Shown here: positions 35,619 to 57,059 of the stretch, piece after piece
Position numbering within the stretch: the first letter of the stretch is position 1
How the letters are laid out: each line of letters starts with the position of its first letter
NCBI GenBank assembly: GCA_004123355.1
Contig: SCHM01000006.1
Coordinates: 1,178,001-1,242,000, forward strand
Source of the DNA: Amphirosellinia nigrospora
Lineage: Eukaryota > Ascomycota > Sordariomycetes > Xylariales > Xylariaceae
Length of the DNA: 64,000 bases
Reading direction: 5' to 3'
Translations under genes and position numbers: made by a program
The notes under the pieces: model-generated
What the model saw: the letters and a program-made list of their open reading frames with translations, nothing else
What the model was told of the DNA's origin: nothing
Databases searched by the model: none

Positions 35619-38600
35619 GGAATTTCTGACACCCCCCGGCAGTTATGACCCCTCGACAAGGAATCTGGAGGGAGATTATTCAAGCTGACTAGCTCATATT
35701 GTAATAGTTTGCCTAGTCACTGAAAGTTAGATGAAGGAATAGAGTCTTTGATTTTCAATGTCGGACTTGGGGATACAAATGCGCGATGGGAGCGCAGCCG
35801 CACAATATCCGTAGGATTTCGATGCAGTACTTTAGCACTCTTTATTCGTTGTATTTTGTAGCTCTACATACACAGCCTTCGACCATAGATATGTTGATTG
35901 GCACAGGACTGCCCGTTATTTATCTAGCCTACTGTACGCTGACTACATGGCCAAGTGTAAGGGAACTACAGTAAAGCACTGGGCGGGACGGGACGCAGTG
36001 AGCTTCTGGTTTGTATGAAACCATGAGTCTGGGACATCAAATTTGGATTTTGTGTAGCACTGCTGCACCCTTTTCGGTTCCGACTAGAGTTCAATGCAGC
36101 CTGCTTACCCAAGAAGACGTTGTATCGAGATTTGCATAGAATATTTCGGGACCGTGGCTTCGGTGCCGTGGCTTAGATGCCCTGTAGGAGACTGCATAGA
36201 CCGCAGCAGTAGGCCAGAAATAGTGCTGGCATTGGTCGACCCCAAGTACAAGTTGTCGGTGAATAGGCGAATAAAAAAACAGGTATCACAGTGTCCAATT
36301 TTGCTCATCAGAGATGACAAGCTTAGGAGTTGATAAGTTATCAACCATGCAATCAATGTTTCCGTAGTAGTAGATTGCGAAGGAAGACAAAATCAAGAGT
36401 TCTGCGCCCTATACTCTATTATAGGTGATAAAGCGTAGCTGACAAGCCTAAAAAAGACCTGCAGAAAACAGGCACAGCAAAGCAGATCGAGCCCCAATGG
36501 AACTCTAGCAACTTACGGGGCACCGTTTATGGCTCGGGAGATCATCCGACCAAAGAAAACAAGACCAGATCTACACGCCAATGAATGGCTCAAAATATGA
36601 AATAGTAGAGAAGAAGGCAGACGATAGGCCGTAGGAATACCCAGACCAACTCTACAAATCTACTCTCCAATCTCAGTATACTTCCTTAAACTGACTTTTA
36701 TTTCCCCTCCACCTAACAACCGAAGACCCCAGGAACAAACTCCAGTGCGCTTCAATTCCCCAAATTACCTAATTAATCACCCCCAAAGTTAAACAAAAAC
36801 TTCATGATAAAAGGGAGAACCAGACGGAGCCAATTTTCAGCTCCGCCCCACCCCAACCAGCCACCCTCTATGTTGTAGTTTAGATGAGGCAAACGCAACT
36901 CTATGTTTCACGAGCTTGATCATGTTCCTAGCGCACTGGTGAAAAAGAAGAAGAATAAAACGCGTCCACCAACACCAATCAATATCTGCAGATCAGATTT
37001 GTCTAATATTGGATCTTAGAACAAGAAGAATAAGTGTCACACAGCGCAGAGACAACTTCCGCCGCTGAAGAAAAAGGCTCAGTAGGTAATTATTTCTGCC
37101 AGCTACCTTCAGCGCGAAGCGCGGTTAGAGAAGTGCACCTTTGGACTTCCTCTACAATTACTTATATGTGCATATTTTGGGGACCGTAACACAACTAGGC
37201 CTACCATAGAGAGCAGGAGGACACAATAGAAATAGAAACCACTGTTGGCTTGACTATCACCATTGTCAGATAAACCCTAAACGACATCCGAAGACGTCAC
37301 AAAAATACAGTATGCACACCAAACGGGGCAGGTTTACTGATGCACCAAAGTAAAGTCCTTTCCTACTCTACCACGGAGAACTAGTGAAGCTATCTCGGTG
37401 CAACAACAGATGTCTACACCCACCCATCAGGGAGAATACACACCACAAAAGCAGTTCTGTACTCACACAGAATCGCCAGTACAACGTCCAACTCCCCCCA
37501 GAGAGCGCAACGTGTAGCAATCTAGGAATTCCCAGGAAGACCAAACCGTCCCATGAGCTACCCAGCCTCAGAATCCTCTCCACGCCAGATCTTGTTCTCG
37601 TCTCGTGTCGCGGGATCAACATCCCCACAGACCTCAACATCTAAATTTCCAAGGCGAGCGAATCGCAACCCCTCATCCGCCCAAATAGAAAATCCCAAAC
37701 ACAATACCTACAGTATCCAACACCCATCCTCAAGTACCTAGTACAAGTGGTACGTACGTGGTGCAAGTTATGCGCATACGTATGAGCTAACCACTCGGTG
37801 TCACAACACTGTACCACAAGCGAATTCCGTACTCAAGTATGGTACGCAAGCCGGTCCGACGATGCCGAGCACTGGACCCCCTCGCGCAACACCGAAGGAG
37901 CAGGCAGACACGCGCAACACCCTACTTTAGTTTTGATACGAGCACACGACCCAAACCCCGCGTAAGTCCCAAGTTGAGTACCTACCTAGGTATACACCGG
38001 ACGGACCAATACTACGTACACACTCTCCCCCACCGACCAACATTTTTTTGGTAGAAAGTTATGCGGCCTTATCCGTACCATGGTATACACGTCCCAGCTC
38101 CTTGCGTTACATGAATTGCTATAGTCCCGGCCGCTCTTTGGTCTTAGTACACTCCGACTGCCATAAATAAAAGCGTGACCAGAGCCGGGTTGCCTCGAAG
38201 AGGTCCTATCCGGCAATACCTGACCAGCGTGGCTCTAAGAGGAGGTGAATTATGAACATGCCTACACCATCACCTGTAACAAATCCGATACCCACATGGT
38301 AATCAAGGCTATACTCGAGCAATATAATACCTACTACCCAACCCCCATATCCAGACTCCTAGACCTGTGCTCGTACGCGCCGAGTGGGCCCTGGAACGGG
38401 CCATATGACATCTCCACGACCAACTCAACTACATAGACTTGGCGAGCTAACCAGCTAAACTAGGTCACGCTCGTACGTAGTCGAGCTAAACACGACAGAA
38501 TCGAAACAAGAAAATCAAAGCAATTGAGTAGTGCCAGGTAACTCCAGGCTCTCATAAGTAGTACAACATCCAGCTAGATAGTGAAGTTTCAATACCTACT

Positions 38601-38972
38601 TATTTAAATTCGGCACTAGCGCTCCCCCAATCACAAAAAAAAAAAACCAAAAAAAAAACCGAGATATTCACATTCACACTCGCATGTCACAGTGGCGTGA
38701 TATGATCGTGGAACCATTTTATTCATTATTTGCCGTATTGTGTTTCATTGCTTGAGTCTACGGGAAACTACCAACCCGCATAAATCTCTCGAATCGAATT
38801 CTAACTAATAGGGGGGTTGATTACATGGGGGCAGGGGGTGGGACAGATAAAGACTATTGAGAGTGTAGTATAGCGTAGTGCCCGAGTCATCTCGTTCCAC
38901 CTCCTCTTCCCAAAAAATGATACATGAGCATGTGCAACATGTGTGATGCGTCAGACATGAATAGCAAAGACC
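35619..38972. other. Intergenic, no gene recognised
   Basis: About 3.3 kb. Open frames are short and on both strands without family character. The part next to 38973 holds the 3' region of Prp43, including two A-rich runs at about 38635-38660. Confidence 0.4.
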
Positions 38973-41507
<2,535 letters not shown>

Positions 41508-42433
41508 GGTGGTCAGTGATGCACGGGATGCCGCCGCCGCCGCCGCCGCCGCCGTCGCCGCTGCTGAGGCTGAGGCTGAGGCTGATGGTCGTGACTTTGC
41601 GATTCGCTGAAGGAGCAGGTATCGTACTGATAGTGGTCCTGGGTAGGCCAAACAACAACTAATGCAGCGAAGAGATATCACTAGCGGAGAAAGAATGCCT
41701 GGCGAACTACTTTTGACAATTGGCCGCAGTCGGTCTTGGATGCGACGGTTTGCGAATGTAATTTTTTGGAGAGAGCTATGTTTCGGGGCCCCACCTCATA
41801 CTTACTCGCCTTCCTTCCTTTATGGCGGTAGCGATTGGCGATAACGATAAGCACCCAGGTAACACCTGATAATACCTAAAGGAGCCAAACCCATGCTACC
41901 ACCTGCAGGTAGGTAGGACGCATATCGAGACCATCTCAACACAGCTTCGCCTACATCCCTTTACTACAACAAAAAGAAGAAAATAGACCAATTATTAATA
42001 ACACTTTTATTTTAAAACAAGTTCTACGTAGCAATTCATCGCTCTGGCGTGGCTAGTGTGCGAACCAGGACCCAACTCCGAAAATGACACTCCCGTAGGC
42101 CCTGTCTTATTATACATGAACCGTATAAACTGCACAAACCACCTGGTATGCCCGAGAACGAGTAGGTATAGACTTTCCCATACGCTCCCCATTTCCCACC
42201 AGAAACTAATCGTAACGTATCAGAATTCTCAACTTCTAGAATTGACCGACCTTACTACGTAATAGTACATCGGCTCGCTGCCATGTCAACCCTCGTCTTG
42301 ATGTATTGACTCCGTAACGCCCAGTGCCCAAATTCTAGTGCGAATGTGTCGTCATCTTCGTCAGCCATGAACCAGTTGCTTTTCGTTATACACACCCGTG
42401 GGGACCACCAGACCCCCTTTTCGCCTCATGCCA
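41508..42433. other. Promoter/intergenic region between KDM4 and Prp43
   Basis: Head-to-tail spacing of 0.9 kb. It contains the 5' region of Prp43 with a GCC/GCT trinucleotide run (about 41531-41585) and AGGTAGGTAGG near 41907. No gene seen. Confidence 0.5.
41531..41585. repeat. GCC/GAGGCT trinucleotide-hexanucleotide repeat 5' of Prp43
   Basis: About eight GCC units followed by GCTGAG-type repeats lie just upstream of the chosen Prp43 start. In the minus-strand frame of Prp43 they would encode an Ala/Ser-rich stretch, but no upstream ATG is seen nearby, so they are probably in the 5' leader. Confidence 0.6.
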
Positions 42434-47954
<5,521 letters not shown>

Positions 47955-48107
47955 GGCAGCGATCGGGGGCTACATGCGATCAACGGCGAGATTGAGTTTC
48001 TTCATGGACGCCCGCAACCGATCGCAGCGGTTTCCGTCGAAACCGCCCTCGGCTGGGAATACGTTGGTGCGCTGGGTGTTGGTGCGGCGATGCGATGCGG
48101 TCGTGGT

Positions 48108-48167
48108 TATGTGGATGTGTATGTGGATGCGGATGGGATGTGGATGCGGATGTAATGCGGATGTGAA
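48108..48167 (+). repeat. GGATGTG/GGATGCG-type minisatellite
   Basis: Irregular hexamer to nonamer repeats of the GTGGATGCGGAT type run for about 60 bp in the KDM4 upstream region. Confidence 0.6.
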
Positions 48168-48192
48168 ATGTCGGTATGAGGCAGCGGTGCAA

Positions 48193-48226
48193 CGTTCGTT
48201 GCGTTCGTTGCGTTCGTTGCGTTCGT
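48193..48226 (+). repeat. Four near-perfect copies of a 9-bp unit (CGTTCGTTG)
   Basis: The unit CGTTCGTTG repeats three times in full plus a partial fourth copy. It is likely in the KDM4 promoter or leader and is CpG-bearing. Confidence 0.75.
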
Positions 48227-49197
48227 ATTGCACCTTCACTTCGCTACCTCTGCTGCTAGGTAGATAGGTAGGTAGGTAAGGTTATGGAGTTCCAATGTAT
48301 GTTGGCTGCGCCGGCTGGGCTGGGTGTGTTCATTGGATGGTTTGGGGGATGACCAGGTCGAAGAGGGAAGGGGTATCGGCTGTTTGGGGCTGATCTTTTT
48401 GGTTGGCTCGTCGTTGGTGCGCCAGCATCTAATCGCTACTGGGCCTAGTGGAGGCTCGGGTGTCCTGGGGGCGACGTAGCGCGCTGCAGTCTGTGGCTTA
48501 CGCACTTCTGAGTGGTCCGATTCACTGTTAGCATTACATGTTAATGGCCTGATACCCCAATCCTCTCACCTTACCCTTCCTTAGGTACCTTACCTTGTAG
48601 TTGCGAAGAAGCCATCTCCATCAGAGCGATAAATGCCAGAGGCTAACATTATAAGTTTACATGCCGGGTTAATCAAGACAATTTACGAAAATAATGATAC
48701 AAATGAGAGAGAGAGAATAAAAATATAAATAATAAAGAATAAAAAAATCGGCCAACAAAAGATCCTCCATGTCGACCATACTAAATCGCCATTGCGAGGT
48801 ACTTTACGACTTTCATCCTGCGTACTTATAAGGAAGTACCTTGCATGATAGAGGCGGGTAAATTTCATCAACTGATAAGGTGAAGCTCCAATTTGCCCAT
48901 CATCACAAATGAATTTCGCTTGTTTAGTAGCTTCAGTGTCCTAATTGCTAAAGCTCCTCAAAAGTTGATAATCAGGATTGAAAGATGTTTCAGTGCTATA
49001 TCTGAGGGAGAGAATGTGATTTGTCTTAGATAAATGGAAGTACAAGTACTAGGTAGGTAGGTAAAATATAGAGGTTATGGGTTTACATTACATCATCGCG
49101 ATTATCGTCGATATTGCCACTATCCATTCTCACCATGGCCCCTCTATCACATGAAGTCGTTGTCTCCTACGTATAAATTGTGTCGAATAGGTACTTA

Positions 49198-49405
49198 TGT
49201 GGCTCCAGGGTGGCGACTGGCAGAGCCCTGGCAGGCACTGCAAGCCAGCCCACCCCACAGCTATAAGTATTTAGCCTACTACAGAAACTAGACTTAGCCC
49301 TTTATTTAATTAACCAACTTAGTATATTAAGAACTGATCATATAGCCTAAACCGCAATAATAAAGGCCCTATAGGTTATTTAATATAGGTTGCTAAGCAC
49401 GTATA
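49198..49405 (+). repeat. Left LTR of the Gypsy element (208 bp)
   Basis: It begins TGTGGCTCCAGGG and matches 54732-54940 along its whole length, with differences almost all of the C/T and G/A kind. The outer third is the less mutated part. Confidence 0.9.
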
Positions 49406-52400
49406 AATAGCTATTTGCGCAGCTTTATAGTTTTATTTAAGACTAGTTGCGCAATTATAGATAACCTTGCAGCTGACTAACCTGTAGAGATCTAACCTTG
49501 CGATTACGCTAATTAAATACCTTATCGAAACCTATCTTAAAGTATACCCTGCAATATTTATCCTGTACGCAATAGCAGACTTCACGGGAGCCTATTTCGA
49601 AGCAAAAAGTAATAGCTTTATAACGGTATAAGTAGCCTAGCGTTAGATAACCTAATAAGTGTCCTACTAGCTACGAATATAATAAGCTATAATACCCGTA
49701 TTAACGCGTTAATAACTAACGTAGCTAAGCGAATCGACTAACTAGAAACGAAAATAAACTTACGATTCGAAGCTATACTAACAAAAATAAGAAAAAGTTT
49801 CTGAGAACTAAGTTTATAAAACTAAAGTAGCGGTACTATAACTATACTAATAAGTACAACAATAAAACTAGCAACAACCCTAGCGCTATGCTCTAGCGAG
49901 TATATTAGCAAGTATAATAGCAAACTTTTATATATACTTGCAAGTATTAAAAGAACAGATAAAACATATATATAACAACTAACTAGCGTAACTAATCAAA
50001 ATAATTAAAGGACTTTTCGTTAAACCTATAGAATATAAAGGCCTAAATTTTACTTAGACCTAACAAAAATAGCAAGTTCAGGCTATTTTTCCTAACGTAT
50101 TCTTAGCGAGCGATACTATTAAGCTAAACAAATGCGAGAATAAAATAAAGTAATTATATTACCTAATTTACGTTTAATTCGAACCGATTATACTATACTA
50201 GATAAAATACGCTAAATCTAAATACAACTAGTATAAGCCCTAGTACCCTACGAATTATAAACTAAAAAAATTATGCTTAAATTAGCAGATAATTCTAACA
50301 AGTAGCGCTATTTATTAGAAACAGCAATATAGCGGCTATTTAGATTAACTTTTTAAAAGCAATAATCTAAATACTAAGTACTTATAACGTACTATATAGC
50401 CTTTTAACAGTATTTATAGAACTATTGCTAGCTTAAAACGAAATATATATAAGCTATTTTTAAAAACTACGGAAAACTTTCTATTAACTACTAGGAAATA
50501 TTTAAAACACCTAGCAAATATAACGTTATAATTAATAAGCTTACTACGTATGCCTTAATATTTAGCTTAATATAAAGCGTTTTAGCAAAGAATAAAACAT
50601 AGGTTAAATTATAAAAAAAGCAGTATAAATATCGGGAATAATTACTATAACCTCCGTAGAACCAAAATTTACAGTACTCCCGAGATCACTATATAACTTT
50701 AAAGTATAATAGCACCTTACTACAATTATAATATTACCAGAAGTACAGCAAGCAAACCTGCCGTAGGCCAGATTTAACTAGTCGATAATACGGAAATAAC
50801 CCCGAAAACACTAATGCTTACTATTTTAAACCCCCGTACTAACAGCTAGAAAGTTAGCCGTATTACCGAAGTTAATAGTAATAATACAAAATAGCAAAAC
50901 TGTAATAATAAGTACGCAATAAAAGTAACAAATAACGTATGTTTTAACTATAGTAAGCCTAGCTACTAGGCTAAAAACTGCTGCAAAAAAATATAATAGC
51001 TTAAAACAACGAAACTATAAGGCTAGTCCGGCTAATTTATTACGATTAAAAACACGCTATACTATAACAACCTAGCTAATAAGTTCGAGAAATTTAGAAC
51101 TAAATATAAGTCTTTTAGAAGTAAGCCGTAAAAGCGAGTATATTTTACGGAAAATAACAACGAAAACCCGAAAACTCGAACGAAATACTACGGAACGCCT
51201 AAAAAACGACCGGATCGACTAAAAACTAAAAATTTGTTTAATAAAGCCTAGGACAGCCCGTCCACGTAGTCAAATTAAATAAAAGCAATAAAATAACCTT
51301 AGAAAAAACAAGTTAAAGCATGGTTATAACGACCGCTATAACCTATTCTAGGCCCGACTAAACAACGGTAATACGTTTATAGTGTTCTAGGACTACGGTT
51401 ATATAAACTGCTATATTTCGTAATTATTAGCTTTAAAGCTCTAGCCTTATAAATTATAAAAATAAAGCATTATATATAATATTAGAAGAGTTAGACTAAT
51501 AGTTATATAAAAACTACGAAATTATAGCATAGTTTATAACAATAAAAAGTACTATAGAACTTTAAACTATAATTAGAAGCGTTATACTAGACCGTACGTT
51601 CTTTAGTAATATAACCTTAAAAAAACATATTTTCTATAAATAGGGCAACATTTTCGGCTATATAAAAGATGCTAAAACAATTAAGCTGATAAAATTTAAC
51701 GGAGCACTTTTATTTAAACCTTTAAAACGGTTATTAGCTAGTATAGCTATAAAAATAACCTATAACGCAAAAAAAACAAAAGAAACAAAAAACTTAGTAT
51801 AAAGATATGCTAAAAAACCCCTAAATAGCAGACAAACAAGCAAAACTAGTAAAACGATTCCCCGGCTTATTTAATCTAGCTAAACAATATACCGATATTA
51901 TAGCATGCATAAAGTACTACATCGATATTAAAGATAGCCCACTAATAAAGCTACTACTTTGTAAATATAGCCTTATATAAAAAAAAGCTATAAAAAAATT
52001 CGTTAAAACATACTTAGGTATTTATATTAAAAAAAATATAGGACTATAGGGCGCGCTAGTACTATTAACCCGAAAAAGCGACCTAGCAAAACTACTAAGC
52101 TTAACTTTAGTAATAAGAAAATATTATATAGCGATTCTGTTGCGATTATAAAGAACTAAATAAAATTACGAAAAAGCGAGCCTACCTATTACCGAACGCC
52201 GCGGACTAAATATAAAGGGCCGCAGGTTATAAGTAGTATATTTTTATAGATCTTAAAAAAATATTAGCATATAGGAATATATAGCCCCTACCGCAAAAAA
52301 ACAGCATTTATAATACTTTTTAAGATATACGAATAGCTAGTTATACCTTTTAAACTCTACAACGCACCAGCTACTTTTTAGGCCTTAATAAAAAAAATCG

Positions 52401-54731
52401 TAAAGCTTTTTAAAGAATAGCTAGCAGGCTTATTTAACAATATCTATATTTAAGGAAAAACGAAAGAAAAACTATATTAACAGTGCTATATATTATTCGA
52501 ACGACTAGCGTAGTATAGCATAATAATCAACCCCGCGAAAACCTTAATATTTATTAACTAAAGCATATTCCTAAGATTTTACATATCTTAAAAAGAATTA
52601 AAGCAAACCTAGCGAAAATAGCTATAATGAGGGATAAACCGATGCTAAGAACAACTATTAAAATACGCGGATTCGCGAATGCAGTAAGCTATTTTAAACA
52701 CCTGATTAACAAATATTTGCTAATTGCAGCACTACTTATAGTACTAATAAAAGGACTAAAAAACCAACTAGTTATATTAAACACAAAAGCCTAAAAAACC
52801 TGGCAAACGATTAAAGATGCGATAACTATAATATTAGTGATTAGAGCATTCAACTAAAGGTTGCCCTCTATAATAGATACGGATTCTAGCCAACTGTACG
52901 TCGGGGCATGTTTAATATAGCCGTATTTCTACAGAAAAAAAACAGCACTTTACTTAGTAGTATATTTTTCTAAAAAGCTAAATAACCACCAAACGCATTA
53001 TTTAGCATAAGAACAAAAGCTTCTAGCTATTATATTAGCACTATAATACTAGAAGCACTAAGTAAAAAAAGGAAAAATAACTGTCCGTACCGACTACAAG
53101 TTATTACTTACGATAAAAAGCAAATTAGAACAACTAGCACGAATAGTTCGATTTTTAAATACTATCGAGCACTATAATATACGAATTATATATTGTATAA
53201 GCAAATTAAACGTATTAACTAATTAGCTATCAAGACCTCCTAAAACAACTTTTCTAACAGCAGAACGTAACCCCAAAACGCAAATACTACCGAACATAAA
53301 AAAAGTTAGTTAAACTGCTGTAATAGCTAAACCGTATAAACCTACAAGCTATATTTAAGTTTTTAAAGTTCGATAGCAAGTTGCTATTAAATCTAAAAGC
53401 CTAGTAAGTAACTAAGCACTTTATTATACACGAAAGAAAACTATATAAAATAGCCTAGTACTAACGGACCCCCGGAAACCCCCTATACCCTGCAAGAACA
53501 GTATATTAAGCAGTAGCGCTCCTAAAGATCCCCGAAATACTAGAATTACTACAAAAAGTTAAAAATATATACGTTAACCTAAAACACGCTATAGTTAGCA
53601 CTTTAATACGTAAAATTAATAAATAGTATTAGCACCTAGAAATTACGCTAATAATATAGCAGGCTGTAGTAGAATGTAAGCAGTATTAGTTAATAAAGCT
53701 ACTACTAACGATGCTGCTAAACTTACAACCTATAATACTATTACTACTGCTAATACGTTGGGTAATAAACTATATATTTATAGTATAACTAAAAAACTAA
53801 TATACGTAGAATATACTATAGTATAAATAGAAACAGCTATAATACCCGATATATTATTTTTAAGCACGATACTACTAATTACTAAAATCGGGGAAACTTT
53901 CGGGTACTTAAAAAAATAGATTAGCAATAACGGAAGCACGTTCGTAAATAAAAAACAACTTAATAGTACTAAAGCAAAAGATTTATAATTAAGCCTATTA
54001 TACTTAGAAACCCAGAAACAACAGCAAAATAGAAAAAGCAAATAAAAACCTTAAGCGAATTATACTATAAGAAAGTCTAACATATAAATACCTTAACGTA
54101 GCTACTTTATTATAAGTAGCTATAAATATTTATAATCGGACACCAAAGCTAAATAGCTATAGCAGCTATTTTTTTTTATTTAGTACTTAACTTCTTTAAT
54201 AACAGTTACTTATTAAAATCTTTAAATACATAAAAGACTTAACCGAAAGAAAAAAAGTTAAATTCTAATAAAGCCTAGTAAAAAACCACGAAGTACTTAT
54301 AGCAAAAAACTATTTTAATAGTTTAAAAGCTTTTAAAAACTAGATCAAAGCTTACTTACAGGAAAAAAAAAGATTAATCCGAACCTACGCAACTAAAAAC
54401 TAAATACTACAAATATGCTAGCATAGCAATAAAACGGAACCTTTTTATAACGGACTATAAGCTATAGCAAATTACCATTATAGCAATATTTATAGGTTAC
54501 AGAGCCCTAGCAGAATTTAACTACTAAGCAAATATAACGGAACTAACCTATTTCCCGCATATAGCAATAATAGCTACCTATACGGAGCTTATAGTACGCT
54601 AACTAAACAATGCTAGAGAACAATTAGAAACGCTTAAAAGCATAATAAAATAGCTAAATTATAAATAGTTTTATTTAAAAATACTAGTTAAAATAAATAA
54701 CTAAAGGCAGTTATTTAAAGAAAAGAGTGGT

Positions 54732-54940
54732 TGTAGCTCTAGGGTAGCGACTGGCAGAGCCCTGGCGGGCATTACAAGCTAGCCCACCCCACAGCTATAA
54801 GTATTTAGCCCACCACAGAAACTAGACTTAGCCCTTTACTTAATCAACCAACCTAGTATATTGAGAACTGATCTACATAGCCCAAACCGCAATAGTAAAG
54901 GCCCCGTAGGTTACTCAATATAGGTTGCCAAGCACGCACA
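54732..54940 (+). repeat. Right LTR of the Gypsy element (209 bp)
   Basis: It begins TGTAGCTCTAGGG and ends GCACGCACA. It is paired with 49198-49405. Here the right-hand two thirds are the less mutated part. Confidence 0.9.
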
Positions 54941-55085
54941 CTTAGGTACCTAGCCCTTATATAATAGGATACAAAAAAATCTCGATATAACTATACCTAG
55001 GTATCCATATAACGATCATAGCATAACCTACATACAGATCCAGGTAGGTACCTAACTAGGTACATCTAGGTACCTAGGTAGCTTC
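54941..55085. repeat. Cluster of palindromic TAGGTACCTAG motifs
   Basis: At least six copies of TAGGTA, TACCTA or the palindrome CTAGGTACCTAG lie within 145 bp, directly beside the right LTR of the Gypsy element. The same motif is scattered elsewhere near gene flanks in this window. Confidence 0.7.
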
Positions 55086-57059
55086 GGTTTACCTACCGCA
55101 AATGCGAATATCAATCAATACATTAGCCCCAAGAACCTGGGTTAATCTTCAACCCCAGATCCGCTCGGTATACTTCAAGCAAAGCGAATAGGTTCACGCT
55201 TCACCCGTAAATATTACCGGCTCACTAATGATGGGTAGTTTTCTCGAGATAAATTCGGGAATAAGCCGATTTGAATTCCATGCCTGAGACAAGGATTCGA
55301 TAGCATGTGCTCAAGCTCAGCTACAGAGCTGAAACGAATTGCCCAATCAGAGTTGAGTCTCCGGTCAGAGTTTCATCTCGGAAACTTTTAAAGTACTTAG
55401 GTTGGGGCTGTGAGACGGAGCTATCCGGATCTTTATATGGTGATTATGAGAATAACTACGTATAGCCTAAGAGAGATAGATGCCTTTGCCTCTGTCTCTA
55501 ATGTGAAGTGGAAATGGGATCACTGAGAAGCTTACGAATACTCCTCTAATCGGCCAACACAAACAAACTTCTGGTGGAGTACGACAACTAGACTTGGGAT
55601 GTATCTACACGGCTATCGTTGAAAACTTAGCGAAGCGGAATGTCAGTGATGGCTTGCCACAAACCGTAGGTCGAGCGATAGAATCGATCTCAGCCAACCT
55701 TTCTCGACGACGACTGATTTGGACACGAACGAGCTGAGGACTAGGTACCTGGATTAGCACGTAGAGGAGTATCCGCTCCACTAGTCGGCAATAATCACAT
55801 GAAAATAGATGAAAGGAACCCGAGTGAAGGTTGTTTTAGACGAGGTTGTTTTTCTGATTTCATTCAAGCTATCATTTTCATATCTCCTCGACACCCCTAG
55901 GACATAGTAGCCCTCAAGGCCGGAGGCTGGCGTCCACTAATCCATCTTTTCCTTCGTGATCACCATCAAAATGGAATGACGATGAAGATGAGAAAACATC
56001 ATGAGGCCCAGCACTTGATAATCATCCTCCCGCCGGACAAGATATTCGCGGCTCGCGCGCAGCTTTCCAGAGCGCGCGGCATCTACACAGACATTGGTGT
56101 ACAAGAAGCGGCATGCCTTCGGATGACAATACAGAAGAAACAGCAAGTACTGACTCCCTTTTTTCCTGTCACCGTTTCAACTCCCCTACATGCTTTTTCG
56201 TAGTCTCGCGAACTATTTTGCCCTGTTCTTTTTTTTCGTTTCTTTCCCTTTCTAGATCCCGGGCATCGGGCAAGAGAATATAATAGACACTAGGTTAGGG
56301 TGGGAAATAGACACTAGTGATTAACGTGTTGTGTGTGTGTGGTGTCTGTCTGCATGCAGGAAAGAGAAACACACTGAGAACTGAATGAATGGATGGATGA
56401 AAAGACCTAAGACTAACTTCCGTCCCGTCGCGTGGCTGCAGAGACCGAGCCAGCGAAGCTTGAGGAATGGGATAGGAGTAGCGAAGCAATCAATCCGAAA
56501 TTCATGTGGCGTTCCGCGTTGGAGCACCGGCAATGCCGGTGTCCGAGAATGGTAAAAAGGTTTCAATAACCGCAAATGCATGATACAGAGTGATGTAGCT
56601 CGCCGCCCGCTTTTTTGTGGTAAAAAGTTTTCCTAACACCAGGCTTTCAAAGATCACGCTAGATTAAAAAAATAACAACAGACAAGACCCCAAGCGTGTG
56701 ACGAGGCCCAGAGGTGGTGTATGTGGGAAACATGCATCCACCATGAAGCAGTATGTAGCTCGTCTCGCGGGGCTTTGGTCCGATCGTGGAGAGGAGACGT
56801 TGAACTCCGACAATGTAAAAAGCAAGGAGCGCCTAAACAGGAACAGAATGGTATCTCTCTATGCGCGAAACAAATCGTGAATAAAACAAAAACAAGCCAA
56901 ATGGCCCAAAACGGGTGTCCCAATGAACGAATGTAAATGACGCTGATGTCGTAAATGGTCATTAATTTCGTTGGGACCGTGAAATTCATAACGCCATTAT
57001 CGCGTCGTCCGGTAAGCGTAGGCATGCATTGCATGGGCGATCAACGCCCATCTTCGCGC
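54941..57059. other. Intergenic; dense TAGGTACCTAGG motifs at the left, 3' region of the next gene at the right
   Basis: No gene is recognised. Open frames around 55.9-57.0 kb overlap on both strands. The right end includes the 3' flank of the minus-strand gene ending at 57060. Confidence 0.45.

Larger units (their letters stand above)
47955..49197. other. Upstream region of KDM4 up to the Gypsy element
   Basis: It contains two simple-repeat patches (48108-48167 and 48193-48226) and TAGGTA runs at 48255-48280, 48585 and 49050. No gene recognised. Confidence 0.5.
49198..54940 (+). mobile_element. RIP-mutated Ty3/Gypsy LTR retrotransposon, both LTRs present
   Basis: This 5743-bp element begins TGT and ends ACA. 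It is flanked by CTTA on both sides (49194-49197 and 54941-54944; ACTTA if the shared A is counted). Remains on the + strand come in Gypsy order: gag zinc knuckle (about 50940-50982), reverse transcriptase with the F-G-L-x-N-A-P-type segment (about 52290-52400), RNase H (about 52860-53230), and integrase zinc-binding and core parts (about 53560-54000). A purine-rich stretch (about 54717-54730) before the right LTR fits a polypurine tract. GC is about 30-35% by eye, milder than the block at the window start. It is a fossil: full-length in outline but broken throughout by RIP-type transitions. Confidence 0.92.

Noticed and set aside
41508-41681. N-terminal extension of Prp43 with a basic Ala/Ser-rich leader resembling a mitochondrial presequence
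   Set aside because: The frame stays open upstream, but the only early start codon in it is GTG (41681). The ATG at 41507 gives the expected N-terminus and length.
53778-54041. 88-codon minus-strand open frame rich in hydrophobic residues
   Set aside because: It lies antisense to the integrase remains of the Gypsy fossil and is hydrophobic only because RIP-mutated DNA is AT-rich.
56654-57034. 126-codon minus-strand frame with hydrophobic and Cys-rich parts
   Set aside because: It lies in the 3' flank of the 57060-58771 gene, with competing plus-strand frames and no family resemblance.
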